A program made the position numbers and the translations under genes. Below the pieces are notes generated by a model that worked only from the letters and a program-made list of their open reading frames with translations, was not told where the DNA came from and did no database searches. Shown here piece after piece: positions 45,174-52,974 of a DNA stretch of 64,000 nucleotides (positions are counted from its first letter, which is position 1; each line of letters starts with the position of its first letter). Source of the DNA: Cellulosimicrobium cellulans (GTDB taxonomy: Bacteria > Actinomycetota > Actinomycetes > Actinomycetales > Cellulomonadaceae); the NCBI RefSeq assembly GCF_007679345.1, contig NZ_VEGH01000006.1, forward strand, positions 62,001-126,000. Direction: 5' to 3'.

Positions 45174-46145
45174 GTGACGCGTGTGGCTGCCATCGACTGC
45201 GGGACCAACTCCATCCGGCTCCTGGTGGCCGACGTCGACGCGGAGGCGGGGACCCTCACGGACCTCGACCGCCGCATGGAGGTCGTCCGGCTCGGCCAGG
45301 GCGTCGACCGCACCGGCCGGATCGCCCCGGAGGCGATGGCCCGCACGCTCGACGCCACCCGCCGGTACGCGGAGGTCTGCCGCGACCTCGGCGTCGAGGC
45401 CGTCCGGTTCGTCGCCACCAGCGCGTCCCGCGACGCCGAGAACCGCGACGAGTTCGTCGCCGGCGTCCGCGAGGCGCTGGGCGTCGAGCCCGAGGTGATC
45501 GGCGGCGTCGAGGAGGCCGCGCTGTCCTTCCGCGGCGCGACCGGGGTGCTCGGCGCCACCCACGACGGCCCGTTCCTCGTCGTCGACCTGGGCGGCGGCT
45601 CCACCGAGGTGGTGCTCGGCGAGCGAGAGCCCGAGGCCGCGTACTCGATGGACGTCGGCTGCGTCCGGATCACCGAGCGCCACCTGCTGTCCGATCCGCC
45701 GACCGCCGAGCAGGTCGCCGCGGCCGAGGCCGACGTGCGGACCGCCCTGGACGTCGCCGCGCAGCACGTCCCGCTCGGGCGAACCGTGACGCTCGTCGGG
45801 CTCGCCGGGTCCGTCACCACGATCACCGCCCACGCGCTCGGCCTGCCGGCCTACGACCGGGACGCCATCGACGGCGCCGTCCTCGCGGTCGACGACGTGG
45901 TCGCGGCCTGCGACGACCTGCTCGCCCGCGACCACGACGCCCGCGCGGTGCTCGGCTTCATGCACCCCGGCCGGGTCGACGTCATCGGGGCGGGGGCCCT
46001 GGTGTGGCGGGCGGTCGTCGAGCGCGTGCGCGCCGAGGTCGAGGCCGCCGGCGGCACGCTGACCGAGGTCGTCACCTCGGAGCACGACATCCTCGACGGC
46101 ATCGCCTGGAGCGTCGCCGAGCGCGCAGGCTCCGCGACCGCCTGA
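45174..46145 (+). CDS. ppx: Exopolyphosphatase / pppGpp phosphohydrolase (Ppx/GppA)
   Basis: 323 residues. VAAIDCGTNSIRLLVAD is the N-terminal phosphate loop of the ASKHA fold; FVATSASRDAENRDEF, VVDLGGGSTEVVLGE (about residue 138) and GLAGSVTTITAHALG complete it. It hydrolyses polyphosphate or pppGpp. I chose the GTG at 45174 because the conserved sequence begins there; no clear ribosome site precedes it, and a GATGAT element ends 7 bases before, so it may be leaderless. An ATG at 45162 is an alternative. Length matches the short Ppx1-type proteins of actinobacteria. Confidence 0.92.
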   Translation: MTRVAAIDCGTNSIRLLVADVDAEAGTLTDLDRRMEVVRLGQGVDRTGRIAPEAMARTLDATRRYAEVCRDLGVEAVRFVATSASRDAENRDEFVAGVREALGVEPEVIGGVEEAALSFRGATGVLGATHDGPFLVVDLGGGSTEVVLGEREPEAAYSMDVGCVRITERHLLSDPPTAEQVAAAEADVRTALDVAAQHVPLGRTVTLVGLAGSVTTITAHALGLPAYDRDAIDGAVLAVDDVVAACDDLLARDHDARAVLGFMHPGRVDVIGAGALVWRAVVERVRAEVEAAGGTLTEVVTSEHDILDGIAWSVAERAGSATA

Positions 46146-46176
46146 CCCGCGCTCTCCTGCGCCGAGAGAGGACGCG

Positions 46177-46216
46177 CGCGCCGAGGTAGGACCGTGCGCG
46201 GTCCTACCTCGGCGCG
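46177..46216 (+). terminator. Terminator after ppx, with extra repeat arm
   Basis: A perfect 17-bp stem (CGCGCCGAGGTAGGACC and its complement) with loop GTGCGC, 32 bp after the ppx stop. The right arm GGTCCTACCTCGGCG is repeated once more at 46219-46233, so a competing fold is possible. Confidence 0.75.
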
Positions 46217-46340
46217 GAGGTCCTACCTCGGCGAGCGTCAGCGGCGCGCGTGCGGGCGTGCGGGGGAGCGGGGGGCGGCGGGCGGGGTCCGCGGGGAGGC
46301 GGTCCCGACACGCCCGTGCGATCCGGTAGCGAACTTCGCC

Positions 46341-46366
46341 CGGTACTGCGCAATCTGTACTACCGT
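46341..46366 (+). promoter_or_regulatory. Putative promoter/operator of the PadR-HAAS pair
   Basis: CGGTACTG...GTACTACCG forms an imperfect 25-bp palindrome. TACCGT (46361-46366) can serve as -10, with TTCGCC as a weak -35 at 20 bases spacing. Overlap of palindrome and -10 suits autorepression by PadR. The stretch 46234-46340 shows nothing else. Confidence 0.45.
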
Positions 46367-46501
46367 GTGTCCTGCGGGAGCCGAGGAGGGTCGGCTCCCG
46401 CACCAGACAGCGGGTGCCGCGGCCGACAGGGGGCCGACCGCGGCGCCCGCCCCGCACCGCAGCGGCCGCCGGACCCCGGCCGGCCGCGACAGGAGGCCCG
46501 G

Positions 46502-46831
46502 GTGGACACGACCCAGCTGCTCAAGGGAGTGCTCGACGTCGCGGTGCTCGCCGTCGTCGCCGAGGAGGACGGGTACGGCTACGACGTCGTCCGCCGGCTG
46601 CGCGCCGCGGGCCTGGCCGAGGTGGGTGACGCGTCCGTCTACGGCACGCTCCGCCGGCTGTACTCCCAGGGCGCGCTGACGTCCTACGTGGTGCCCAGCG
46701 ACGAGGGCCCCCACCGCAAGTACTACGGGATCAACGCGCAGGGCCGGGCCATGCTGGCCGCCCAGCGCAAGGACTGGCGCGAGTTCGCGGGGACGATGAC
46801 CCGCCTGCTCGACGGGGAGGCGGCGGCGTGA
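46502..46831 (+). CDS. PadR-family transcriptional regulator
   Basis: 109 residues. The winged-helix domain is clear: LLKGVLDVAVLAVVAEEDGYGYDVVRRLRAAGLAEVGDASVYGTLRRLYSQGALTSYVV, then GPHRKYYGINAQGRAML. PadR proteins repress their own operon and neighbouring genes, often for membrane or stress functions. The GTG start has AGGAGGCCCG upstream. It overlaps the next gene by 4 bp, the common PadR-HAAS arrangement, so the partner is probably its target and possibly its signal source. Confidence 0.9.
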   Translation: MDTTQLLKGVLDVAVLAVVAEEDGYGYDVVRRLRAAGLAEVGDASVYGTLRRLYSQGALTSYVVPSDEGPHRKYYGINAQGRAMLAAQRKDWREFAGTMTRLLDGEAAA

Positions 46832-47988
46832 ACGGCACGAGGGCCCAGGACGAGATCCGCGAGGTGGTCGCCCGGTACGCGGCGGAGGTCCGCCGGCGGC
46901 TGGGTGACCTGCCGCCCGACCAGGTGGACGACCTGACCGACGGGCTGGAGGCGGACCTCGCCGACGCGTTGGCCGACGGTCCGCCCCCTGCGGCCGTCGA
47001 CGGGGACGACGGCCCTGTCGACCTCGGGGTGCGGTTCGGTGCCCCCGAGGCCTACGCCCGCGAGCTGCGCACCGCGGCGGGGCTGCCGGACGAGGCGGCC
47101 GCGCCGGCGAAGCCGTGGCCCGAGCGGGTGCAGCGGCTGCGGGCTGCAGCGGGGCGCGTGGGTGCCGCGGTGCGCCGGCAGCCGTGGGCCGAGCCGGTCG
47201 CGCGCGCGGCCACCGAGCTGAGGCCGCTGTGGTGGGTCGCCCGCGCGTGGATCGGCTACCAGGCGATCATGTGGCTGCTCATCGAGTGGAGCGCGCTCCT
47301 GTGGCAGGTGCGGCCCGAGCGCGACGGAGTCCCGAGCCGCGGGGTGCACTGGATCATGCTGCTCGGCCTGGTCGTCCTCTCGGTCCAGTGGGGCCGGGGG
47401 CGCTGGGGTGCCGCGCAGCTGCCGCGGCTGTCCCGCGTGGTCACGGTGGTCGCGCTGGTCCTGCTCGTGCCCGTCGCGTGGTTCACCTCCGAGTCCCGGT
47501 TCTACGGGCCCGAGGTGAGCGACGTGCGGTACGTCGAGGTGCCCGCCGCGGACTCGCGGCCGAAGGACGGCGTCTGGGTGGACGGGATGCAGGTGAGCAA
47601 CCTCTTCGTGTACGACGCGGACGGCGACCCGCTGACGGACGTGCAGGTCTACGACGACCGCGGGCGCCCGGTGCGCACGACGACGGACAACGGGTGGTCG
47701 GCGTGGTCCCTGCCGGGGGTCGAGGAGCCCTGGTCGTTCGTGCCCGCGGCGGACGAGGACGGGCGGTCCCGGTGGAACGTGTACCCGCTGCGGGGCGCTC
47801 CCTACGAGGACTTCGACTGGTCGAACCCCGCGGGCACGACGGACACGGCGGAGCTCCTGGACGAGGCCCCGCGCACGCCGCCGATGCCGTTCGCGAAGGC
47901 CCCGGCCGTCGTGGGCGCCACCCAGGACTCAGGTCCCGGGGAGGTGGCGTCTCCCGCGCCCTCGGCGGCGCCGACTCCGGCTCCCTGA
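46828..47988 (+). CDS. HAAS-domain membrane protein encoded with PadR
   Basis: 386 residues. The first 95 residues (VARYAAEVRRRLGDLPPDQVDDLTDGLEADLADAL) match the HAAS signalling domain usually encoded beside PadR regulators. Helices at about 145-165, 175-190 and 198-218 follow, and the remaining 160 residues contain a beta-rich region (VYDADGDPLTDVQVYDDRGRPV) that should be extracytoplasmic. It may sense an envelope condition and modulate PadR; that is an inference. The GTG start overlaps the PadR stop by 4 bp. Confidence 0.72.
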   Translation: MNGTRAQDEIREVVARYAAEVRRRLGDLPPDQVDDLTDGLEADLADALADGPPPAAVDGDDGPVDLGVRFGAPEAYARELRTAAGLPDEAAAPAKPWPERVQRLRAAAGRVGAAVRRQPWAEPVARAATELRPLWWVARAWIGYQAIMWLLIEWSALLWQVRPERDGVPSRGVHWIMLLGLVVLSVQWGRGRWGAAQLPRLSRVVTVVALVLLVPVAWFTSESRFYGPEVSDVRYVEVPAADSRPKDGVWVDGMQVSNLFVYDADGDPLTDVQVYDDRGRPVRTTTDNGWSAWSLPGVEEPWSFVPAADEDGRSRWNVYPLRGAPYEDFDWSNPAGTTDTAELLDEAPRTPPMPFAKAPAVVGATQDSGPGEVASPAPSAAPTPAP

Positions 47989-48066
47989 CGTCGGGTCGCC
48001 TACGGAACCGGGACTTTGTGCCCAGAATCACGTGGTCCCGGTTCGCCTCAGGGAAGTCATGGGACG

Positions 48067-48080
48067 TACCGTTGGATCCA
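48067..48080 (+). promoter_or_regulatory. -10 box of a leaderless ndh transcript
   Basis: TACCGT (48067-48072) is 7 bases before the ATG at 48080, so transcription should start at or next to the start codon. There is no ribosome-binding sequence. This spacing is typical of leaderless genes in actinobacteria. Confidence 0.55.
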
Positions 48081-49606
48081 TGTCTGAGTCCACCGTCACG
48101 ACCCCGGCGCCGCAGTCCGCCACGTCGCGCAAGGTGCCGCGCATCGTCATCCTCGGCGGCGGGTCCGTGGGGCTGTACTCCGCCCGCCGGCTCCGTCGTC
48201 GCCTGGGCAACCGGGAGGCCGCGATCGTCGTGGTCGACCCGCGCCCGTACATGACGTACGCGCCGTTCCTGCCCGAGGCCGCCGCCGGCTCCATCGACGC
48301 GCGCTACGTCGTCGCGCCGCACCGCCGCGCCCTCAAGGGCATCGACGCGCTCCAGGGCAAGGTCTCCGAGATCAAGCACGCGGAGCGCAAGGTCCAGATC
48401 ACGCCCGAGGAGGGCGAGCCGTACTGGATCACCTACGACCACCTGATCGTGGGCCTCGGCTCGGTCGCCCGCACGCTGCCCATCCCGGGCCTGGCGGAGC
48501 AGGCGATCGGCTTCAAGAACGTCGAGGAGGCCATCGCCGTCCGCAACCACGTCCTGGGCCGGATCGACCGCGCGTCGTCCACCTGGGACCCGGAGCTGCG
48601 CAAGCGCATGCTGACCTTCACCTTCGTCGGTGGCGGGTTCGCCGGCGTCGAGGCGATCGCCGAGGTCGAGGACATGGCGCGCGACGCGGTCAAGCAGTAC
48701 CCGTCGCTCGACGCGGCGGACCTGCGGTTCGTCCTGGTCGAGGGCTCGCGCCGGATCCTGCCCGAGGTCTCCGAGGAGCTCGGCGGCTACACGCTCGAGC
48801 AGCTGCGCAAGCGCGGCATCGAGGTCTACCTCTCGACGTTCCTGAACTCCTGCGTCGACGGCCACGTCGTGCTCTCGGACAAGACCGAGTTCGACTCCGA
48901 GACCATCGTGTGGACCGCGGGCGTCAAGGCCAACCCGGTCCTGCAGAACTCGGACCTGCCGCTCGACAAGATGGGTCGCGTCACCACGCTCGCGACCCTG
49001 CAGATCGTCGACGCCGACGGCCACGTCGTCCCGGACGCGTACGCCGCCGGCGACTGCGCCGCGGTGCCGGACCTGTACAACCCGGGCTCGTTCTGCCCGC
49101 CGAACGCCCAGCACGCGATCCGCGAGGCGACCCACCTGGCCGACAACCTGGCCCGGGTGCTGCGCAGCGCGGAGCCGACCGACTACAAGCACAAGAACAT
49201 CGGTGCGGTCGCGTCCCTCGGCATGTACAAGGGCGTCGCGCAGTTCCTCGGCAAGATCAAGGTCCGCGGCTTCTTCGCGTGGGTCCTGCACCGCTCGTAC
49301 CACGTCATGGCGATGCCGACGCTGAACCGCAAGATCGCGATCATGTCCGGCTGGACCGCGAACCTGCTGTGGCGCCGCGAGACCGTCGCGCTCGGCTCGA
49401 TCCACGACCCGCGCGCCGAGTTCCGCGCCGCGTCCGTGCCGCCGAAGCCGAAGCCCGAGGCCGCGCCGGCCGCCGCCCCGGCCAAGGACGAGGACCACGC
49501 CGCGGTCCCCGGCGCCGAGGTGAAGCCGTCCGGCACCGGCAAGGCCGACGACACCTCGCCGGCCGACGGCTCGCCCGCCGAGGCGAAGCCGGCCACGAAG
49601 GCCTGA
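48080..49606 (+). CDS. ndh: Type II NADH dehydrogenase (NDH-2)
   Basis: 508 residues. Two dinucleotide-binding motifs are visible: FAD site RIVILGGGSVGLYSARRL (about 20-37) and NADH site FTFVGGGFAGVEAIAE (about 181-196). YAAGDCAAVPD near residue 335 closes the FAD site. The C-terminal RGFFAWVLHRSYHVMAMPTLNRK region is amphipathic and membrane-binding. It passes electrons from NADH to quinone without pumping protons. The last 60 residues are a Lys/Ala/Pro tail of unknown role. I chose ATG at 48080; another in-frame ATG at 48059 overlaps the -10 box. Confidence 0.93.
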   Translation: MSESTVTTPAPQSATSRKVPRIVILGGGSVGLYSARRLRRRLGNREAAIVVVDPRPYMTYAPFLPEAAAGSIDARYVVAPHRRALKGIDALQGKVSEIKHAERKVQITPEEGEPYWITYDHLIVGLGSVARTLPIPGLAEQAIGFKNVEEAIAVRNHVLGRIDRASSTWDPELRKRMLTFTFVGGGFAGVEAIAEVEDMARDAVKQYPSLDAADLRFVLVEGSRRILPEVSEELGGYTLEQLRKRGIEVYLSTFLNSCVDGHVVLSDKTEFDSETIVWTAGVKANPVLQNSDLPLDKMGRVTTLATLQIVDADGHVVPDAYAAGDCAAVPDLYNPGSFCPPNAQHAIREATHLADNLARVLRSAEPTDYKHKNIGAVASLGMYKGVAQFLGKIKVRGFFAWVLHRSYHVMAMPTLNRKIAIMSGWTANLLWRRETVALGSIHDPRAEFRAASVPPKPKPEAAPAAAPAKDEDHAAVPGAEVKPSGTGKADDTSPADGSPAEAKPATKA

Positions 49607-49630
49607 CGCGCGCCGCACGGCCCGCAGCAC

Positions 49631-49669
49631 CGGAGCCCGTCCACCCCCTCGCGGGGTGGGCGGGCTCCG
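49631..49669 (+). terminator. Terminator after ndh
   Basis: A 17-bp stem (CGGAGCCCG... with ...CGGGCTCCG, one T-G pair) with loop CTCGC, 25 bp after the stop and 35 bp before the tRNA gene. Confidence 0.75.
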
Positions 49670-49703
49670 TCGTGCCGGCGGCCGTGCTGGCAGGATGGGC
49701 GCG

Positions 49704-49777
49704 GCCCCCGTAGCCCAACCGGCAGAGGCAGCCGGCTTAAACCCGGCCCAGTGCGGGTTCGAACCCCGCCGGGGGCA
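49704..49777 (+). tRNA. tRNA with anticodon UAA and short variable region
   Basis: A 74-base cloverleaf: 7-bp acceptor (GCCCCCG with CGGGGGC), short D-stem (GCC/GGC) with GG in the loop, 5-bp anticodon stem (GCCGG/CCGGC) with loop CTTAAAC, 5-base variable region CCAGT, T-stem GCGGG/CCCGC with loop TTCGAAC, discriminator A. CCA is not encoded. Anticodon UAA nominally means leucine, but bacterial tRNA-Leu has a long variable arm, absent here. Identity as tRNA-Leu is therefore doubtful, though the fold is perfect. Confidence 0.85.
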
Positions 49778-49952
49778 CCCGCACCCGCGTGCGGCGCGGC
49801 GAAAACCCGGAGACACCGCGCCGTCCCCTCGGGAATCATCGAGCGCGTCTGGGACGTTGGTCCCGACGTGCGCCTCCCTCGGGCGTCCGCCGGCTCGGCC
49901 GCGGACCCGCTCGCGCGCACCTCACCGCCGACCCCACCCGCGAGGGAGACCT

Positions 49953-51491
49953 ATGACCACGCACGACGACACCGCCCTGCGCGACCGCGCACCGGGCGCC
50001 GGCGCCGGGCCGGCCGCCGCGCCCGCCGCGCCCTCTGCCGAGGCGGCCCCCGCCGGACCGGTGCGGCTCGCGCCGGGGGACCGGACGCTCATCGGCCTGC
50101 TGCTCGTCGCCGGCTTCACCGTCATCCTCAACGAGACCGCGATGGGCGTCGCCCTGCCGGTCCTCATGCAGGAGATGGGCGTGACCGCCGCGACGGGCCA
50201 GTGGCTGACCACCGGCTTCATGCTCACGATGGCCGTCGTCATCCCGGCGACCGGCTGGATCATGAACCGGTTCCGGCTGCGGCCGATCTTCATCACCGCG
50301 ATGTCGCTGTTCGTGGCGGGCACCGCGCTCGCCGCCGCGGCGCCGGGCTTCGGCGCGCTGCTCGCGGGCCGCGTCGTCCAGGCGAGCGGCACCGCCGTGA
50401 TGCTCCCGCTGCTGATGACGACCGCGCTCACCCTGGTCCCGCCGAGCATCCGCGGCCGCACCATGGGCACGATCTCGATCGTCATCTCGGTGGCCCCGGC
50501 CATCGGCCCCACGATCTCCGGCCTGGTGCTGTCGCAGCTGTCCTGGCGGTGGATCTTCCTGGTCATGCTGCCGATCGCCGGGATCGCCCTCGCGCTCGGC
50601 GCGTGGAAGGTCCGGGACGTCACCGAGCCGTCCGACCACCGGCTGGACGTGCTGTCCCTGGTCATGTCCGCCGTCGGCTTCGGCGCGCTGATCTTCGGCC
50701 TGTCCAGCATCGGCGAGTCCGCCGGCGGGCACACCCTCGTCGCGCCGTGGGTCCCGATCGCGGTCGGCGTGCTCGCGCTCGCCGCGTTCGCGCTGCGCCA
50801 GATCCGGCTGCAGGGCACGCACGACGGCCCGCTCATGGACCTGCGCGTGTTCACCCGGCGCTCGTACACCGTGTCCGCGCTGGTGCTGATCGTCGGCTTC
50901 ATGGCGATGTTCGGCGCGCTGATCGTGCTGCCGATCTTCCTGCAGGACGTCCTGGCGCTGGGCACGCTGGAGACCGGCCTGCTGCTGCTCCCGGGCGGCC
51001 TGGTCATGGGTGCGCTGTCGCCGCTGGTCGGCCAGCTGTACGACCGGTTCGGCCCGCGGCCGCTGGTCACGCCGGGCGTGCTCGCGCTGAGCACCGCCCT
51101 GTGGCTGCTGTCCACCCTGCACCCGGGCACCCCGGCGGGGGCCGTGGTGGCGGTGCACACGCTGCTCAGCATCGGCCTCGCGTTCATGATCACGCCGCTG
51201 TTCACCTCGGCGCTCGGCTCGCTGCCGCGCGACCTGTACGGGCACGGCAGCGCGATCGTGAACACCCTGCAGCAGCTCGCCGGCGCCGCCGGCACCGCGC
51301 TGTTCATCACCGTGCTGTCGACCACGACGGCCGCGCGGCTCGCGGACGGCGCGGACGCGCTCACCGCCACCGCGGCGGGCGTGCGCGGGGCGTTCCTGTG
51401 GGGCGGCGTCGTCGCGCTCGTCGCGCTCGCCGCCTCGCTGCTGGTCCGGCGGCCCCCGGCCGACGCCGACGCCCCGGTGGCGCTGCACTGA
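49953..51491 (+). CDS. MFS multidrug efflux transporter, DHA2 family
   Basis: 512 residues, about 14 membrane helices, an EmrB/QacA-type drug:proton antiporter. A soluble Ala/Pro-rich start (1-40) precedes LIGLLLVAGFTVILNETAMGVALPVL (helix 1 with its conserved N and P); WLTTGFMLTMAVVIPATGWI and the motif-C-like IVISVAPAIGPTISGLVL follow. It probably exports drugs or metabolites. ATG with GAGGGAGACC upstream. It stands alone between the tRNA gene and a strong terminator; the 175 bp before it show no clear promoter. Confidence 0.9.
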   Translation: MTTHDDTALRDRAPGAGAGPAAAPAAPSAEAAPAGPVRLAPGDRTLIGLLLVAGFTVILNETAMGVALPVLMQEMGVTAATGQWLTTGFMLTMAVVIPATGWIMNRFRLRPIFITAMSLFVAGTALAAAAPGFGALLAGRVVQASGTAVMLPLLMTTALTLVPPSIRGRTMGTISIVISVAPAIGPTISGLVLSQLSWRWIFLVMLPIAGIALALGAWKVRDVTEPSDHRLDVLSLVMSAVGFGALIFGLSSIGESAGGHTLVAPWVPIAVGVLALAAFALRQIRLQGTHDGPLMDLRVFTRRSYTVSALVLIVGFMAMFGALIVLPIFLQDVLALGTLETGLLLLPGGLVMGALSPLVGQLYDRFGPRPLVTPGVLALSTALWLLSTLHPGTPAGAVVAVHTLLSIGLAFMITPLFTSALGSLPRDLYGHGSAIVNTLQQLAGAAGTALFITVLSTTTAARLADGADALTATAAGVRGAFLWGGVVALVALAASLLVRRPPADADAPVALH

Positions 51492-51538
51492 CAGGTGCGC
51501 GCCGGACCACCACTCAACGGTGGTCCGGTGCGCACCTG
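51492..51538 (+). terminator. Terminator after the MFS gene
   Basis: A near-perfect 20-bp stem (CAGGTGCGC and CCGGACCACC with their complements, one G-T pair) and a 7-base loop, starting right after the stop codon. The strongest terminator in the window. Confidence 0.8.
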
Positions 51539-51573
51539 AGGGGTCGCGCGCAGCCGCCAACCTGTGCGGTGTG

Positions 51574-51604
51574 CGTCGGCGGGGCAGCCGGCGCGCTGCC
51601 GACG
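51574..51604 (+). promoter_or_regulatory. Leader hairpin before lipoprotein 1
   Basis: CGTCGGC and GCCGACG arms around a loop beginning GGGGCAGCCG, 12 bp before the ATG at 51617. The same hairpin, with a compensating base-pair change, precedes the paralogue at 52975. Confidence 0.45.
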
Positions 51605-51616
51605 AAGGAGCGCGCG

Positions 51617-52690
51617 ATGACGCCGTCCCGACCCCTGCACACCGTCCGCACCGCCGTGGTGGGCCTCGCGCTGCTGGCGCTCGCCGTCACCGGCTGCACC
51701 CGCGGTGGTGGTGGTGATGCGTCGTCCGCCGGCCCCTCCACGTGGACGCCGGGGCCGCTCGACGAGTACCTGTCCCGGATCTGGGGGTACTCGCTCGACG
51801 ACGACCGGTCGAGCGAGGACCTGCAGGCGGAGCACGACCAGAGGGAGCGGCGGGTCGAGGAGCTGGTCGCCGCCTGCATGGCCGAGGAGGGTTTCGACTA
51901 CACGCCCGCCGACCGGAGCGGCGCCGTCGCCGTCTCGACCGACGACCTGGACGTCGAGTGGGGCAGCCGCGAGTTCGCCGAGCAGTACGGCTACGGGATC
52001 AGCACCGACCCCTGGGGGAACGAGGGCCGTGCCGCGGACTCCGGCACCTGGGAGGACCCGAACGAGGAGTACGTCGCCGCCATGTCCGAGGGGGAGGCCG
52101 CGGCGTACTGGGAGGCCCTGTGGGGCCCCATGACGGAGCACGACGAGGAGGAGCCCGCGGAGTACGACTGGACCACCGCCGGCTGCTACGGCGCGGCGCA
52201 GCATGAGGTGTACGACCGGGGAGAGGTCGCCGACCAGTTCGCCGCCCTCAGCGACGAGGTCGACCGGTTCTGGCAGACGACCCGGGACGACCCGCGGGTC
52301 GCCGACCTCGACGCGCGGTGGTCCTCGTGCATGGCGGACGCGGGCTACCCCGGCTTCACCGGCGCCGACGGCGCGCGGGACGACCTCCACACCGAGTGGT
52401 GGGACCTGCAGGGCTGGGACGACCCGGAGTACCAGGCGCTCGCCGAGGGCTGGGACTGGGACGCGCAGCCGGACGGCCCGCCGGACCCGGAGGTGGACGA
52501 GGCGGCCACCGCCGCGTTCCGGGACAAGGAGATCGCGCAGGCCGTCGCGGACGCCGCGTGCAAGGAGCAGATCGACTACGACGCCGCGTGGGTGCGCATC
52601 TACCACGAGCTGCAGGAGGACTTCGTGGAGCGGCACCGCGACGAGCTCGAGGCGTGGGCTGCCGCCGCGGCTGTCGCGCGGGAGGGCTGA
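51617..52690 (+). CDS. Lipoprotein of unknown function, twin 1
   Basis: 357 residues. The signal peptide TAVVGLALLALAVTGC ends at a lipobox Cys (about residue 27). The mature protein is very acidic, with conserved words TWTPGPLDEYLSRIWGYSLDDDR, VAACMAEEGFDYTPAD, REFAEQYGYGISTDPWG and EYDWTTAGCYGAAQHEVY. Paired Cys residues suggest disulfides. It is homologous to the protein at 52975 along its whole length. I know no characterised family. It lies upstream of an efflux-type ABC system, so it may be its substrate-side partner or cargo. ATG with GAAGGAG upstream. Confidence 0.75.
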   Translation: MTPSRPLHTVRTAVVGLALLALAVTGCTRGGGGDASSAGPSTWTPGPLDEYLSRIWGYSLDDDRSSEDLQAEHDQRERRVEELVAACMAEEGFDYTPADRSGAVAVSTDDLDVEWGSREFAEQYGYGISTDPWGNEGRAADSGTWEDPNEEYVAAMSEGEAAAYWEALWGPMTEHDEEEPAEYDWTTAGCYGAAQHEVYDRGEVADQFAALSDEVDRFWQTTRDDPRVADLDARWSSCMADAGYPGFTGADGARDDLHTEWWDLQGWDDPEYQALAEGWDWDAQPDGPPDPEVDEAATAAFRDKEIAQAVADAACKEQIDYDAAWVRIYHELQEDFVERHRDELEAWAAAAAVAREG

Positions 52691-52974
52691 CGTGGCCGCG
52701 GGGCACCACACCTGCCGCGGTGGTCCCGTCCGGCGGGCCCGGTCCGCGGCGGCCTCGTCCGCCCCCCGGGGGACCGGACCGCTCCCCGACGTCCGCCCCG
52801 GGGTGGACGTGGGGGTCCCGGCGCCGTCGCTAGCGTCTGCCCCAGTGGACGCGCGACGCCGGACGAACGCGTGCTGATCTCCCGAAACGCCCACGCGGGA
52901 CGGGTCGTCCACGCCATGCTGGGCACGCGCGTCGGTGGGGCAGCCGACGCGGTCACCGACCGAAGGGCCGCACG
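52691..52974. promoter_or_regulatory. Gap between twin lipoprotein genes, with leader hairpin
   Basis: 284 bp without a gene. At 52931-52960, GTCGGTG pairs with CACCGAC around a loop that starts GGGCAGCCG, placed like the hairpin of twin 1. The sequence around it is also similar, so the leader was duplicated with the gene. The rest (52691-52930) shows no clear promoter boxes. Confidence 0.45.

Noticed and set aside
49704-49777. tRNA gene as a phage or island attachment site
   Set aside because: No integrase gene, no direct repeat of the tRNA 3' end and no composition change follow it.
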